DNA of 64,000 nt from the NCBI RefSeq assembly GCF_014805685.1, contig NC_060904.1:17259811-17323810 (forward strand). The letters are read 5' to 3'. The DNA is from Silurus meridionalis. Lineage: Eukaryota > Chordata > Actinopteri > Siluriformes > Siluridae. The position numbers and the translations under genes were made by a program. Below, piece by piece: positions 16,766 to 36,760 of this stretch (positions within the stretch are counted from its first letter, which is position 1; each line of letters begins with the position of its first letter). The notes under the pieces were generated by a model. It was not told the origin of the DNA. It did not search any database and saw nothing but the letters and a program-made list of their open reading frames with translations.

Positions 16766-18911
16766 CTACGAAGCCGCCACCTGCGTCAGTGGTTCCTGAA
16801 GATACTCCACCAGAGCCTCGGCCTGACATCAAAACACACAAATAAACATTTTCAAACGCATTTTTAACAAAAAAACAAAAAACAGAAAAAAACAAACCAA
16901 AAAAAAAAAAAAACGCACACACTGCACAATTTACCTTGGCTTTCAGCATCCCGAAGCCCACGGTCTCTTTAGCGTACATGCACAGCAGTAGGTTTGCGAC
17001 CCGTGTAATGGCCACTCTGCCTTCCTGTAAGCACAAGCGATTCACTTTTAAGCTAGAAGGCCGTTTTTTTCCTCACCGACAACGTTTACAAAAAAAATCC
17101 AATTTGCATTTATTGTTTTTGCTTTAGCTTGTTCACTGCTGCGAGTCAGTGATTATGAGTTCACGGTACATTCAAATGAGAGAGAAAGAGAGCGATAAAG
17201 AGAGATAAAGAGAAAAACAGGAAGAGATGAAAAAACAGTCTGGCTTTTAATTCAAGTGTAGGTTTTTTTTTTTATCATATGTAAGATTGTTTAGTTCAAA
17301 TCTATGGACAAAACAAAGAAGTTACACAAGTCTTAAAGAGATGGATTTACATCCCACCTTATTGGGAACACTTGCCTGCTCATGCAATTACCAGATCAAC
17401 CAATCAGACAGGACCAGAGCTTCGATTTTCTCACATCAAACTTCCGAATTTGTGGAAAAGCGTAATTTCAGAGCACAACATGGAAAATCCTCTTTGAAAT
17501 GTATTTATTTTATTTTTTACACACTGATGCTGACTTGATCAAGGTACAGTTCATGTACCTGGTATAATATAGCGAGTCACAACTGGAAACTGTTCATTTA
17601 AAGGTAAAGGTGCTTTTTTACTTGTCACGTGTTCTTCGCATATCCCAGTGCTGTTAGGAAGCTTTGGTCAGAGCGCTGAGTCAGCAATAATACAGCACCC
17701 CTGGAGCACAGAGGGTTAAGTTCCTTAATGCCTAACAGTGGCAGTTTGAGATTGCTGGGGCTTAAACCCCCAAACTTATGATCAGTAACCAGTAACATGA
17801 GCAACACCTAATCTCCACGTGCCCCCAACAAAACAAAGTAAAGCGGTTTCTTTTTTCATTGTCAAAAACTGGAATGCAAGTCGCACTGCCAGCTGATAAA
17901 TGTTACTACGGCAACCAGGAGTAGTACCCGCCTCCTACAAACCTCACAGTAGGGCAGCTGGCGACTGCATGAAACTCAAGTAAGCACTAGTGATGGGACG
18001 TTTGGATCATTTCAGTGACATTTTGTTCATCAAAACAAGCAAATCTTTTTTTGTGTCTTTTAGTTTATTTGGTTGCTTTTATCAGAAACTTTTTTTTTTA
18101 TTCAGTTTTCAATAAGCCGTTCCACATTTACAGTGCATACACAAACTTTGACTAGAGTTCAAATAATTTATATGCGTATATAATTGCATATTGCAAGAAA
18201 TAACGAGGACTCATGAGATGAACTATTCACTTCTGCTTTCTGTGTAACGCACTGAATAGTGTATATAGGAGTCACGGGTTTAGAGAACGAACAACTTGGA
18301 CTTGAAGTCAAGAGATGAACCACTCATTTCTGTTTCCTAATCACCTGGTCTCCGTCCCATTATCAGGTGTCCGATTTAAACACTCAAATAACATCTATGA
18401 AGTTCTAGGCCTGTATCTGCCCACCTCCTCTCCACTCTTACCATGCAGTCCATTAGAATAAACTTCAGTTTGTCCTCGTTGAAAGCCTGATGGCCGTTCT
18501 TGTCATAAGCGGCCCAGATGTTGCTGGCGATGGCAGCTGTGACCCGAGCATCTGTGTCCCCGTAACCCGAATAAGCCAACAGAGAGCCTTCGTTGTTCAG
18601 CAATCTGAAAATCCAAATATATCACAAAGATATAATCTATAGTCATTGTTTATTGGACAACACACTAAGGGTCAGACTTCAAAACACCACCAGAACCATG
18701 CACATATTCACAGTAACTAAACTTTTCAAACAGAGCAGCATAAAAAAAAAAAAACAACCTCACTGCTGAAATCTGCTCTATTAATAAACCTGGCTAGCCA
18801 GTTAGCATGCTAGCTGCTAGATATTTAAAGCGTGAATGCTCACAGTGTGCTCTGTACTCCGTTTGTGTTCGCCTGGCTGAGGACCTGCGTTAATGCTTTA
18901 GGGCGTAACAT
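16766..18911 (-). CDS. lamtor2: LAMTOR2 (p14/ROBLD3), Ragulator subunit, four exons
   Basis: Coding exons on the minus strand are 18844-18911, 18442-18604, 16935-17024 and 16766-16822. They total 378 nt or 125 aa, exactly the length of human LAMTOR2. The protein starts [20 protein letters not shown] and continues through [20 protein letters not shown] and a middle exon reading [20 protein letters not shown]. It ends EPLTQVAAS. It is a single roadblock/LC7 domain that pairs with LAMTOR3 in the Ragulator complex on late endosomes and lysosomes, where Ragulator activates Rag GTPases and so mTORC1, and scaffolds MEK1. The gene lies between ubqln4 and rab25 as in mammals. Downstream of the stop a T run of about 26 nt (16722-16747) begins within 20 nt. 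AATAAA-like motifs are near 16525-16545. Confidence 0.97.
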
Positions 18912-19013
18912 GATCTGTGTTGTAAAGGAAAAAACGAGTGACAAAAAGAAAACAAAAAGAAATCCGTCCACACTGTATTTTCGTTACAACACTAAGCTGC
19001 ATGGGCATCAGCT

Positions 19014-19140
19014 GACACTGACTTCCGCAAACAGGACGAGAATAATGGGAATTGTAGTTTAAAGAGACAGCATGGACTTGAACGCGCATGCGTTGGATGC
19101 TTGTACCGTGGCGCAACCGAATTCTCAAATCTGATTGGTC
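19014..19140 (-). promoter_or_regulatory. lamtor2 promoter with ETS, ZNF143, NRF1 and CCAAT motifs
   Basis: Within 230 bp upstream of the start codon lie four motifs typical of TATA-less housekeeping promoters. They are an ETS site (GCGGAAGT on minus, 19021-19028), a ZNF143/Staf-type core (ACTACAATTCCC on minus, within 19041-19060), an NRF1-type palindrome (CGCGCATGCGT, 19083-19093) and a CCAAT box (19134-19138, minus). The clustering at the expected place makes the call persuasive, although binding is inferred. Confidence 0.65.
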
Positions 19141-19261
19141 AGAGAGTGTGCTTTATTTCCGAATGGCTCGGAAAGTAGTTCCGGCTGCACTATAAACTTG
19201 CGCTTGTTCCGTTGCAGTAACAGTTTATTGCAGTGGGACTTGTACATATTTTTGTAAATTA

Positions 19262-19660
19262 CAATAAATGTAAAAAAAAATCTACAATCTTCTCCCTGAT
19301 GTCCTTTGATAGATCTTTGGTCTCGCCCATGGTGGTGGTGAAGTTTGAATGGAAGAGGTTGATTCTGTGACACATGTCGTTTATACACAATCACGTGTTG
19401 ATATTAGGAGAACGTTCCTAAACAAACGGGACTAGTTTGGGTCTGTGGGAGTAAGAATTCATGCTGGTTGTTACAGGATCTCATACTACAACTTAAATTA
19501 TAACCTTTCTTTAAAGTTTTTTCTAATGCATTTTTTATTTATTTATATTGTCTCTCTGTGAAACAAACCCAGCATAAAAATATTGGCTGTTAATTTTTTT
19601 TGTAAGGGGGTCAATCAACAAAACGAGCAGGGGATCAAATAATTATTTTCCCTTAACCAG
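19262..19660 (-). mobile_element. 5' end of a Tc1-like transposon
   Basis: On the minus strand the first codons of a Tc1-type transposase are readable at about 19277-19330 (MGETKDLSKDIREKIVD). Upstream of it is the conserved non-coding arm, ending near 19655 in a terminus containing GGGATCAAATAATTATTTT. The remainder of the transposase is absent, so this is a truncated copy. The element belongs to the fish Tc1 group whose transposase usually begins MAKTKELS. Confidence 0.8.
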
Positions 19661-21983
19661 AAATCATGGTTGTTGCATAAATGAACGAAGGTTGTGCATT
19701 CTGACTGTAATGAAAACCTGATGCACATTTCCACATATTCCACAGAAAACAGACTTGTTTACAGAACACTGTTTCACAAGAACTATGATACTGTGAGTCA
19801 GTTAAAGCAGCATAGCATCTGCTGATCACAGTTTTATGCTGCATGCACAAGAGAAAAACGTCATGCAGCCATACCTGGAATTGACATTCTGTATAGTTGC
19901 ATCATCTGTATTCTGTAATCTTCTGAGTCCTCCAACGAATATGCTTCTGTGTTCACATTTACTTGATATGCGTAGCTAATGGAGATGTGCATAGGAGTCA
20001 TTTATCTCTACATCACTCAGATATAAACCTCATGCTACCGGTTTACTGGAGTCTGCAGAAAACTGCTTTCTCCTGGTCAGGGTTCGTGTGGTTTAAATCA
20101 CTCAGTGGTTTATACTATATAATCAAAAGATACCAACAATATAATTAAGGGTGTCTTCTGAAAACAGTGCCAAGACATCAGTACTTCTGCTTATACTGAA
20201 ATGATTCTTAAATGACCACTATGCATTGTGCTTCACAAGCTTAGAGATACTTTTAAGCTTCTGAAGTGAGGCAAATATTTTGTGACATTGCTCAAGTCGA
20301 GCTTTTATCCCTTTTAAGCCGAAACCTTTCCCAACTGAAGACTAGAAAGTAAAAAAATGGACACTGGAGACTCTTTCCATCAACATTCCCATACACTAAT
20401 CTAGCTCTAGCTTTTCTTGGAGCATCAACTGTTAATATATAACGACACAAGGATGTATTCTTTAAGATAAAAGACATGCTATAAAATATATAGTGACTGT
20501 AGCACAAGAGCTTAATGCACATCTTATGAACACTTTTGGAATAATGTGGAATTTAGTACGATCGCTACCACCAACAGTTGTACGAAAAACAGACAGAATA
20601 TAAAGTATGTAGAAGTGCTTAGCATACAGTCCTTTCTTTTTTCTTTTTATAAGAGTTCCACCACTATACTGTCAGTAGCTTTAAAACCCTACATTACTTC
20701 ACAATAAACAACAATAACTGCCAACTAAATATTTACATCTTAAAGACTGTCCCTAAATTCTTGCTCACCCCTCAGTCTCAGCCCCATCCCTTAAAAAAAA
20801 AAAAAAAAAAAGAAAGAAAAACATACCGACTCGAGGATGAGTTCAGATTATTGCAATGTAATTATTTGAATAAAATGAAAGAGTGGATTATGAACGTGCA
20901 GCGCAAAAAAAGCAAAAAGTTGAACACATTTTAATTCACATCAATAACTCGACTGTTAGTTCCATTAGACTCATTAAGAACTGAGATCGGTGCACAGGAA
21001 AGCATCGTGTTCATGCTGTTACCAGGCTCGCTCGCTACACCAACTCTACAACGACGTATCCGACGCACAATGCGGGTCTTTTTCCCCCCCACACACTAGA
21101 TTACTATTTCAAAGCATTAAGATATGGTCAAAAAAAAATGGTGTCTGCTTTCAGTGTTGCTTGTAAGCTGAGAAATTATTTTTATTGATGCCTTGTTACA
21201 ACCTTTACCCCAAAACCACAAGCTTGATAAGCTTTTTCTTTTTTTTTTTTAAACCAGCAATTCAAACAATCAGACTGCTCCTAAAAGGCAAAGACATGAC
21301 TGGTATCTCATATCATTGCAAAAAAACAAAACAAAAAAATTATTATTTCATCTCTAAAGAGCTGAAGAGTAAGCGATCGTCTGCGTGAAGCTGTTATAAA
21401 TGCTCAGACAACGACTTCCTCGGTTATATTTCAATTAATGTCAAATGAGAAGCTTTGTGAATCCTGGAGCATTGATAAGGGAGTAAAAGGTAATCTCTAA
21501 ATGTTTGCAATAAATACTGGTTTAGTCAGGTATGATTTCAGATAGAGAAAGAGAGAAAGACAGAAAGAGGGGAAAAAAAAAATTAAGATCAAGAAAACAG
21601 ACCATCCTCATGAAAAACAAAGTTCTTCTGACTCGGGAGATGACCTTTATCTTTATCTACTTCCCACAACCCAGGAAGAAGTAGTGCCTCGAGTGAGTAT
21701 GTGTCGATTAAAATGAACGATAACCTACACTTGGTTCACAGCATTGCCCTGTTGAATTTATTAATAGACGCAGTCAGAAATGAACGAGGGGTTAGCCTGA
21801 TGTCATTCCAATGATTTTTTTTTAAGGGAATAAGTTTGAGAACCCCAATTTCCTAAGATTCACAGATCAACCGCGTTAAAGGAAGAAGCAAGTGGAATTC
21901 AGTCTATTCGTCAGATATTAGGTGATGAGGGACCATGTTCGTGACTGTGACTTGTCTCTGGTTGTGATTAGGTGGTAAAGGGA
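19661..21983. other. intergenic DNA and probable ubqln4 3' UTR
   Basis: No gene seen. The right end, immediately downstream of the ubqln4 stop, is presumably its 3' UTR. A short motif, ACTGGAGACTCTTTCCAT, near 20360 recurs near 5485 and 28187. A runs occur near 20793 and 21240 (T). Confidence 0.45.
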
Positions 21984-29557
<7,574 letters not shown>

Positions 29558-29780
29558 GTTTTTTTTTTACTCCTCTTTTACTTCATTACATCACCAAACC
29601 GACAGGAAACGGAAAAGGAGTTGCGAGACGGTCGCGTTTAAACGAGCGTTGAAGTCACAGCGACACCATGCGACACAGGAGATGCGAACTCTAAATTCTC
29701 TAAATACCAACACACAAAAAAGAAAGAGAGAAAGAAATAACAATAATTCTAAAAATTGTAACCCCTAACTGGTTAGCTCA
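29558..29780 (-). promoter_or_regulatory. 5' UTR and presumed promoter of ubqln4
   Basis: Directly upstream of the start codon is a run of A on the transcribed strand, then AGTAAAAGAGG, and CpG-containing sequence continues to about 29680. No TATA box or strong named motif was found. The call rests on position only. Confidence 0.35.
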
Positions 29781-29803
29781 GATTAATTTGCTGTCTCCGG
29801 AGA

Positions 29804-30070
29804 TGTGTGTGTGTGTGTGTGTGTGTAATTGAGTCGTGGGCTGCACCTTTCAAATCAAAACAAAACAAATCAAATCAAATCAAATCAAATCAAATGTGTC
29901 ACATACACATACATACAAGGTACGACATGCAGTGAAATGCTTTTTACGATGGTCCAGCATGAGGGAATAAGATTGGGAGAAAAATAACCAAGAAAAAGAA
30001 GGCAGATAAATGAAGTTTAAAATATATAAAGATATATATTTGAGAAAAAAAAACTGTATATACAAGGTAT
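29804..30070. repeat. (GT)n and a (CAAAT)n-tailed dispersed repeat
   Basis: A short (GT)n at 29804-29826 precedes an array of CAAAT units at about 29866-29894. This runs into a block with CACATACACATACATAC, GCAGTGAAATGCTTTTTACG and GTCCAGCATGAGGGAATAAG. That layout, a short oligomer tail plus a GTGAAATG motif, is common to fish LINE/SINE ends, here read from the 3' end. The family is not identified. A similar but distinct unit lies at 35300-35540. Confidence 0.5.
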
Positions 30071-31398
30071 GCTTATGACAGTAAACAGTAAACCTTCAAC
30101 AACTTCACCCATCAGTGGTGTCCTACTTGAATCAATTCACCTCCTAATACCATCACTATTACATCACAATTATAGAAACCTTTGATTTTTTTTTTTTGTG
30201 CAAATTCTGCAGGAAAAGAAACACAAAAACTATAAATGATCATGAAACTGTTTTGGCCGACCTTTTCTCACAATGTCCAGCTTTTCTTCAACTTCTAAAT
30301 GTCCTTGAAAGTGCAACCAAATCAAATCCTTTTCCTTTGTCAGCCATTGTGGACTAAAACAGGGATTAAATCCACATGAATTTATTTGAGCTTGTGCGGT
30401 TTCCTGCAAATGCGGTTTGCAAGCTCTGAATAGTGCTTTAAAGGTCGTGAAGATCATGAGTTTAAACTAAGTTTAAAAGTGTGTCTACCGAATGCTGTAA
30501 ATGTAAAATACCAACATGAAGCTACATGGCCCTGGTGACGCCAATTTACAATCTGATATTACAAGGTGCCCACAGTGCTGATTTCAGAAGGCCTTACAGC
30601 AGATATATTTGACCCTGGCAACACGTGATGTGATGGCTAAAATCAGACTGGATAGAAACTCCAACATACACAGACACTCATTGCAGTAGCGCACCAATAT
30701 TAACACTATAAAATTAGGAGAATAGACTACTGAGAAAAATGTAATACATATCCGTGGACTCCACTCCATCACTGAGCTCCATACACACACCATAGCCCCA
30801 TACACACTCTGTATTAACAGTAATGCTAATACACACGTTTACACCTACGGGGCAAATGTAATTTTTATACGCAGTTATAACTAAGTAGCGAGGAAACCTG
30901 GAGCCTACTCCTAGTTTTGGAGTATGAAATGTATTGCTGGGGCTGTTATTAGTTATTAAGCAAAAACTACCTGTTAAAAAAAAAAAAAAAAAAGAAACTA
31001 CTATTAAACTTTTAAGCATTATAGGAACAGGCGCTACTTTTCACCTGGAGCCAACAGATGTTTGTTTCAGCTAACTATGACGCTAACTGTGTGCTGTTTC
31101 TTGTCATAGAGGGTAGAAAGGAGAAGTGTATGTGTCCATATTAACAATGTAATTCTGTCTGAAATGATAAAGAACTGCCAGCCACGTCCAACCTACAGTC
31201 TAAAACCAGGAGTTTTATCAAGACTTGCCCTCTCTGTAATCTAAAACACGTCACACAGCATCAAATGTCAAAGCATGATTAATTACCAGATTAAATGTAT
31301 AACATACACACACCCAATATCTTTTGTTTAAATCCTGTGAAATCAAACAGCAAGCACATTTAGTCTTCTGTTCTCAGCCAGACTGGTTCATCTCATCG
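30071..31398. other. intergenic DNA upstream of the PI-PLC gene
   Basis: No coding region supported. The last 60 bp or so is the first, non-coding exon of the following gene, which ends at 31399 with donor GTAAGT. No TATA box is evident. Confidence 0.45.
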
Positions 31399-31710
31399 AG
31401 TAAGTATGGTTTTTGACATTATAAATTAATTTCTTCAAAACAAATGAAAGTTATTGAAAATCTATGGATAGTGTTTCAAAATGTTTCGCGTGATAATAAT
31501 CAGTCGTAAGATAGTTAATAGTTTGAGCTCTTCGTCACCTTGCTGTTACAAAAGTTAAAAATCATAGTGTTGAGGACAATGACTTTTTTTGTTTTGTTTA
31601 ATTCAGGAACAATAATTCATAGTTACATTCCAGACATATATTATGAAGTAAAATAGCTGTAAATGATGTAACGTTTTAATGATGTACTTTTCTAACAATT
31701 ACAGGCAAAG

Positions 31711-32979
31711 ATGAAGAAAACAAACGTCAAGCAAATCTGTGTGTCTTTGCTCATTCTGTAAGTATGAAATTAGACACAAAAGCATGTTCTGCCACGTGAA
31801 CTGAGAATTTCTAAAATAACATTTATTCCACTTTTTTAAATAAGTATTGCTTTATAACCTTTAACATTTCCATCGTTTGAATCTGACTTCATTTCTGCTA
31901 AATCATTCTCCTGATTCATTTCGCAGTTTGCTTTAGGAGAACGCCCTAATGCACCTTATCAAATCTTTAATGTGTGTATATTGACATTGCAGTTAGCGTT
32001 AATGATAAGATGTAGCAAGGCAAGTACAGGCGGATACAATGATTATTCAGCTCACTAAGTAGAAACATATAGCATCCCTTCATGGCCAAAAATGTGAAAT
32101 TTTAAAATATTAAATTTTTGGCCCAGGTTTTTTGGGGGGCAGATCGAAAGCCTCAGTCCATCTTTCAACGATAATTCACAGCTCATCCTTCCAGAGAGTT
32201 ACAATGTTGGCTGGATGCAAAACCTGGATGGAAACGCTCTCCTGTCTGATATTACCATTCCTGGAACGCATGACACCATGGCACTTTATGGAGGACCTGC
32301 AGCTGAATGTCAGGCCTTGAACCTGGAGGACCAGCTGAAGGCAGGGATCCGCTACGTGGACCTCCGAGTTTACGCTTTCGAAAACACTCTGTACCTCATG
32401 CACGGGATTGTTTACCAGCACTCGACATTCACCAAAGCTCTCGACACATTCAAGGCATTCCTGTCGATGTACCCAAGTGAAACGATTCTCGTCCGAGTCA
32501 AGCCTGATTTGTTTGATAAAAGTAAAGTACAAGAATTGGTTGAAAGTCTCATCCAGGGCGATAGCAACATCTGGGTGACGTCTAGTATACCACGACTGGA
32601 TGAAGTAAGAGGCAAGATCGTGTTCGTACAGGAAGGCAGCTTTTTGCTTGGCGTACCTCTGTTGGAAACTGACACCAAGGGAGACTACAGGGTCATTCAC
32701 ATTAACGACAAGGAGAAAGAAATCTTACAGCACCTCAATCTAGCCATGGGTGAGTGCGGAGGAAATTCTATCATCCTCACCTATTCCAGCGGAACGGGAA
32801 TCGGCACGTTTGAAGGGATGTTTCTAACACCGAAAAGGGTGGCGGAAAAGATTGACCCTTGGCTACATGATTATCTGAAAACGCTGCTTGCTGAGGGGTC
32901 TAAAATGTGTTTCGGGATCATAGCCATGGACTTTCCAGGCTTTGACCTCATTCAAACGGTCATCAAGTTTAATTACTAG
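31711..32979 (+). CDS. secreted PI-PLC X-domain protein (1-phosphatidylinositol phosphodiesterase-like)
   Basis: Coding exons are 31711-31757 and 32127-32979, giving 900 nt and 299 aa. A non-coding exon ending at 31399 (CGA then GTAAGT) probably precedes them, spliced to 31705. The first coding exon plus the start of the second encodes a signal peptide: KQICVSLLILFFGG between lysines and a polar stretch. The mature part is one PI-PLC X domain with bacterial-type landmarks: IPGTHDTMA (His64, Asp65), YVDLRVY (Arg96), LMHG (His108) and MDFPG (Asp284). These match the positions of the His, Asp and Arg residues used by bacterial phosphatidylinositol phospholipase C to cleave PI or GPI anchors through a cyclic phosphate. 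No Y, C2 or PH domain is present. The product should be secreted. AATAAA signals lie near 33004 and 33232. Its substrate in fish is not known to me. Confidence 0.9.
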
Positions 32980-33683
32980 TTTTGGCAGATTTGCTTCCAA
33001 TTCTAATAAAATGTAATGGCTTTAATATTTTAATTGTTTTCACATTTCCACACAGAGCTGTGCCATTATCCTTTAATCTCTATAATCACTAATGAAGACA
33101 TTTATTGCATACATTTAACACCCTTTCTCTATTAATCCTGTCGTACCTTAATCATGCGGCACTTACTGCAGTATGTAATTATAGTTTCCGAAATGTTTAT
33201 CTGTGATTGTCTTGCATTCTGGAAACAACAGCAATAAAAATGACTTTGCTGTTGCTTTTGTCTCTCGTTGTTATTTCTCCAGGAACTTTTAATCTAGCGC
33301 AAAGTCGCCAATGCGTGGCAATGAAATTTAATAGTGTGCAGAGCTTAGAAAAAAAACGATGAATAAAACATAAAAACAGACAATTATCATCATTAAATCA
33401 ATTGAGCAAAATGAAAGTGTGTGTATGCAAATGACACTTTGTGTTCGTTTCCTATTCCATTTTCTCCCCACTCATAATTACCCAGTGTTTTGATATTGTG
33501 TTAGACTGGGTCTCATATGTGACTGTCAAATTTGTCAGAGGCTTTGTGTGAATCATGAGACAAAGCAAAAAAATTAAGCAAGTTTCCCTTTTATTCATTG
33601 CAGCCGGATTACAGGGGAACATTTGTGTGCTTATGTCTCCATCTACAGGCAAGAAAGCAAAACTACTGGACATTGTATTTAAA

Positions 33684-33716
33684 AAAGGAAAAAAAAAAAA
33701 AAAAAAAAAGGAAAAA

Positions 33717-33786
<70 letters not shown>
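33684..33786. repeat. A run followed by (TA)n
   Basis: A tracts interrupted by single G residues, then about 62 bp of TA. Confidence 0.95.
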
Positions 33787-33790
<4 letters not shown>

Positions 33791-35299
33791 AAAATAGAAG
33801 TCAAATTCAGACTTGCATGAATAGATGGATGGAAGTGTACCTTAAGATGTCAAAAGCTGACAAATATATATTAAATAAATATTATATTTAATACTATATT
33901 TAATTTAGTATAATACAGTATGGTGGCAAAAATATAAGTAATATAGTATTCATACAATAAGATAAATAAAAAAACGTATTACAATTTGGTTAAAAAGATC
34001 AGGACAACATGGTTCAGGCTATGTGTAGGAAGATTATCTAATGAATGAATTAAGGGACGTGCGAAACACAACCTGATGATTCATAATACAGTGTTACTTA
34101 TTCCTACTACTGTGAATACAGAGATTTATTAATTTTTTAGGTCGCCTTTTTTTTCTTCAAATGACTGCTTATCTTGTTTTTACTGTTATCTTTACTTAAT
34201 CTGCTACTTAATCTGTTCGAATAGTATAAGAAAATTGTGTTTATTAATGTGAAAAAATCAACAAATTTAAAAAGCTTGTCATTAATGTTGTCGAGGGCCG
34301 ATATAGTATATTTTAATACATTTTAAATGTGTTGAAATGGTATTATGATTAAACCATTTAAAGAAAAACTTTTTTTTAAACCATGCTCATAATAAAAATG
34401 ATTTATTGACCACTGACTTAATTACTGATTATATATTAATTATTAATTAATCATCAGTTTTCCAAGAATTATTCATTTATTCTACACAAGAAAATAATCG
34501 ATTTTTGTCACTGAGGATGAACCTGCTTTAGAAAAAAAAACATTTCTTTTCACTAGTATCATTTACAATCCTGTAATCTACACTTTATTCTATAATACAT
34601 AATAGTGTTGTAATGGTGAAATTGAATATGATTTTTGAATAAGAATATGATCTGCACAAAAACCCATAGTAAACCTATCAGGTTTGGATTAATATAATGT
34701 GTGAACATTAGATCCCAGTACAAAACCTTTGACAACAAGTCAAGTGGACCAAGTCAAGAAGTTCACAAAAACTCTAGTAATAATACACAGAGGATTTAAA
34801 GAAACCCTCATTACAAAAAAGTGACAAACTAGCATTTTATACCTTTTATTAAATTATCATGGGATACTGCTAGAAAATTATAGCAAGCACAACTAAAAAT
34901 TTAAATGGTGTATGGAGGCAACATAGTACATATGACATAGAGTGCCATCTTTCATGAAGATAAGTTGAAGGAGCTGGAGTTCATGGAAGAATTAAACAGA
35001 AAAGCTAAATTAAATTTAGGTTGTAAAAAAAGAATATTTTTAAAGCAATGTGTGCAAGTTTGCATTGTTGCTTGGGATCCCTTTGTAATTTTCTATATAT
35101 CTGCATGAATATGACCTAAAAAAAACAAGTAAACCAATATTACATATTTGCTTTCAGGATCTGGTGTAAACAACTTGCGCAACTGCAATTAAACTTTCTG
35201 TTCAGTTAATTTTGAAGTGTTGTGCAACTGATTTTCTCAGAAGGCTTGCTTCAGGGTATTCCACGATATTTCAATTTTAATAATGTCACCACTTTGGCG

Positions 35300-35540
35300 T
35301 GGCCTTGCAGCAGAGTTCAAGTTCAAGTTCAAGTTTACTTCAGCTTTATTGTCATTTCTACCATATACAGTGCAGTACACAGTGAAACGAAATGCTTCCC
35401 TAGGACCAATGTGCTACAGTAAACAATATTAATAAACAAAAGTAACACAAATAACACTTAACTACACATAACTGTAAACTAAGAACACAAAGTGCACATG
35501 TAGAATATTTAGTGCAAAAAGAGGAGGGGTGGAGGAGAGT
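35300..35540. repeat. dispersed retroposon-like repeat with AGTTCA units
   Basis: AGTTCAAGTTCAAGTTCAAG at about 35314-35334 leads into a block with CTTTATTGTCATTTCTACC and CACAGTGAAACGAAATGC. It ends in GTAGAATATTTAGTGC. It is the widespread fish repeat form with an oligomer tail and a GTGAAACG motif, probably the 3' end of a LINE read in reverse. The family was not determined. Confidence 0.5.
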
Positions 35541-36126
35541 TGGATTCCTAAAAACATATTTTGAAACTGTTGAATTCAGTTAAACATGGACATGTAGGAA
35601 CATATCAGGGACAATAAGCTGTTTGTTCCAAGTTGCTATTGCATACTAATTAACTAATATGCAAATGTAGATTTTGAACATACATTTTTATTATTATTAA
35701 TTTTATTTTAATTATTGTTTTTATTATTATTAATTTCAAGTACTCAAAATTAAGACTAAGCAAGTAGAGAAAAAAAAAAAGAATTAATTTACAAAAAGAA
35801 CACACATCATAGGATACTCTTTAAGTTTCAGCGAACTCTGAAATCACAAAAAGACAGACCCAAGTAAACTGGCCGCAATACAGCTGTGCATTATCATCAA
35901 CATCTGTGCATCAAACATCAATGCATCTGATGTGTGACCATATATTTCTTATTGTAGTCACCTGCAATGTTTCTTGTTTTTTTTTTGCCATTTTCTCACC
36001 GTTATGAGAGCAAAATATAGACAGAGGGTTTTGTAGGTAAACAGGCAGAAGGTTTGTAAGTAACACACAAGTTGAGACACTTGTAAGGACAGTTAGCATC
36101 AACTGCTTAATTTATTTACATTGCTA

Positions 36127-36760
36127 CTGTTATAACCCACAAAGTTTTGTGTGTCTGTACTTGGTTGTGTATTCTTTGTTTTTGTGTGCAGGTCCAACTC
36201 CCAGGTTTTCCCTACCTTGATCCCTCCTCCACCTTGATGACTGGTGCTCCTATTTAAGGAAGATGAGGGGAAGCATGAGAAGGCATTGTGGAAGTGGTGT
36301 TTTATTGTGGTGTTAGATGATCTCTTGTGCTTTGGGTTATTCAGTGAAATTCTCTGTTCTGGTTTTTGACTTGTGCCTCTATTGTGTCTTCGAGCTTAGT
36401 TTTCCCTCTCTGATTTGTTAGCAGATATAATCTTCTGTATATATTTAACACTGTACATGTTCATTTACTTTAGTAGGGGCATGCCTGCTTTTTCTTGTAT
36501 TAGGGAGTTAGGGACGCCTGCTGTATGTTTGTTGCGTTTCTTTCAGTGAAGGAAGCACCAAATCAGACTATTTTGTTTATTACTTAGGCCTTGGCCCACC
36601 CTTGGCCCACCCTGAAGTCATGCTATAAATTAAGTTTACTTGTTTAACAATATTTCAACAATTAATTTGGTAAACCTTTTGTTTGTCTTGTTTCTGGTTG
36701 ATTATAAAGCTATCAAATCCTTTGAATCCTGAACTATTTACTTTGCACACTCTTGGCTAT
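36127..36760. mobile_element. possible solo LTR or other non-coding repeat (uncertain)
   Basis: The block starts TGTTATAACCCAC. It contains CTATTTAAGGAAGATGAGG, which looks like a TATA-type promoter, and thymine-rich text similar to fish gypsy-type LTRs. I could not define a CA end or a target-site duplication, and no internal retroviral-type coding sequence is present. The call is weak. Confidence 0.25.

Noticed and set aside
32176..32700. A 174-aa minus-strand frame
   Set aside because: It is the complement of the PI-PLC coding exon, which has clear catalytic motifs on the plus strand.
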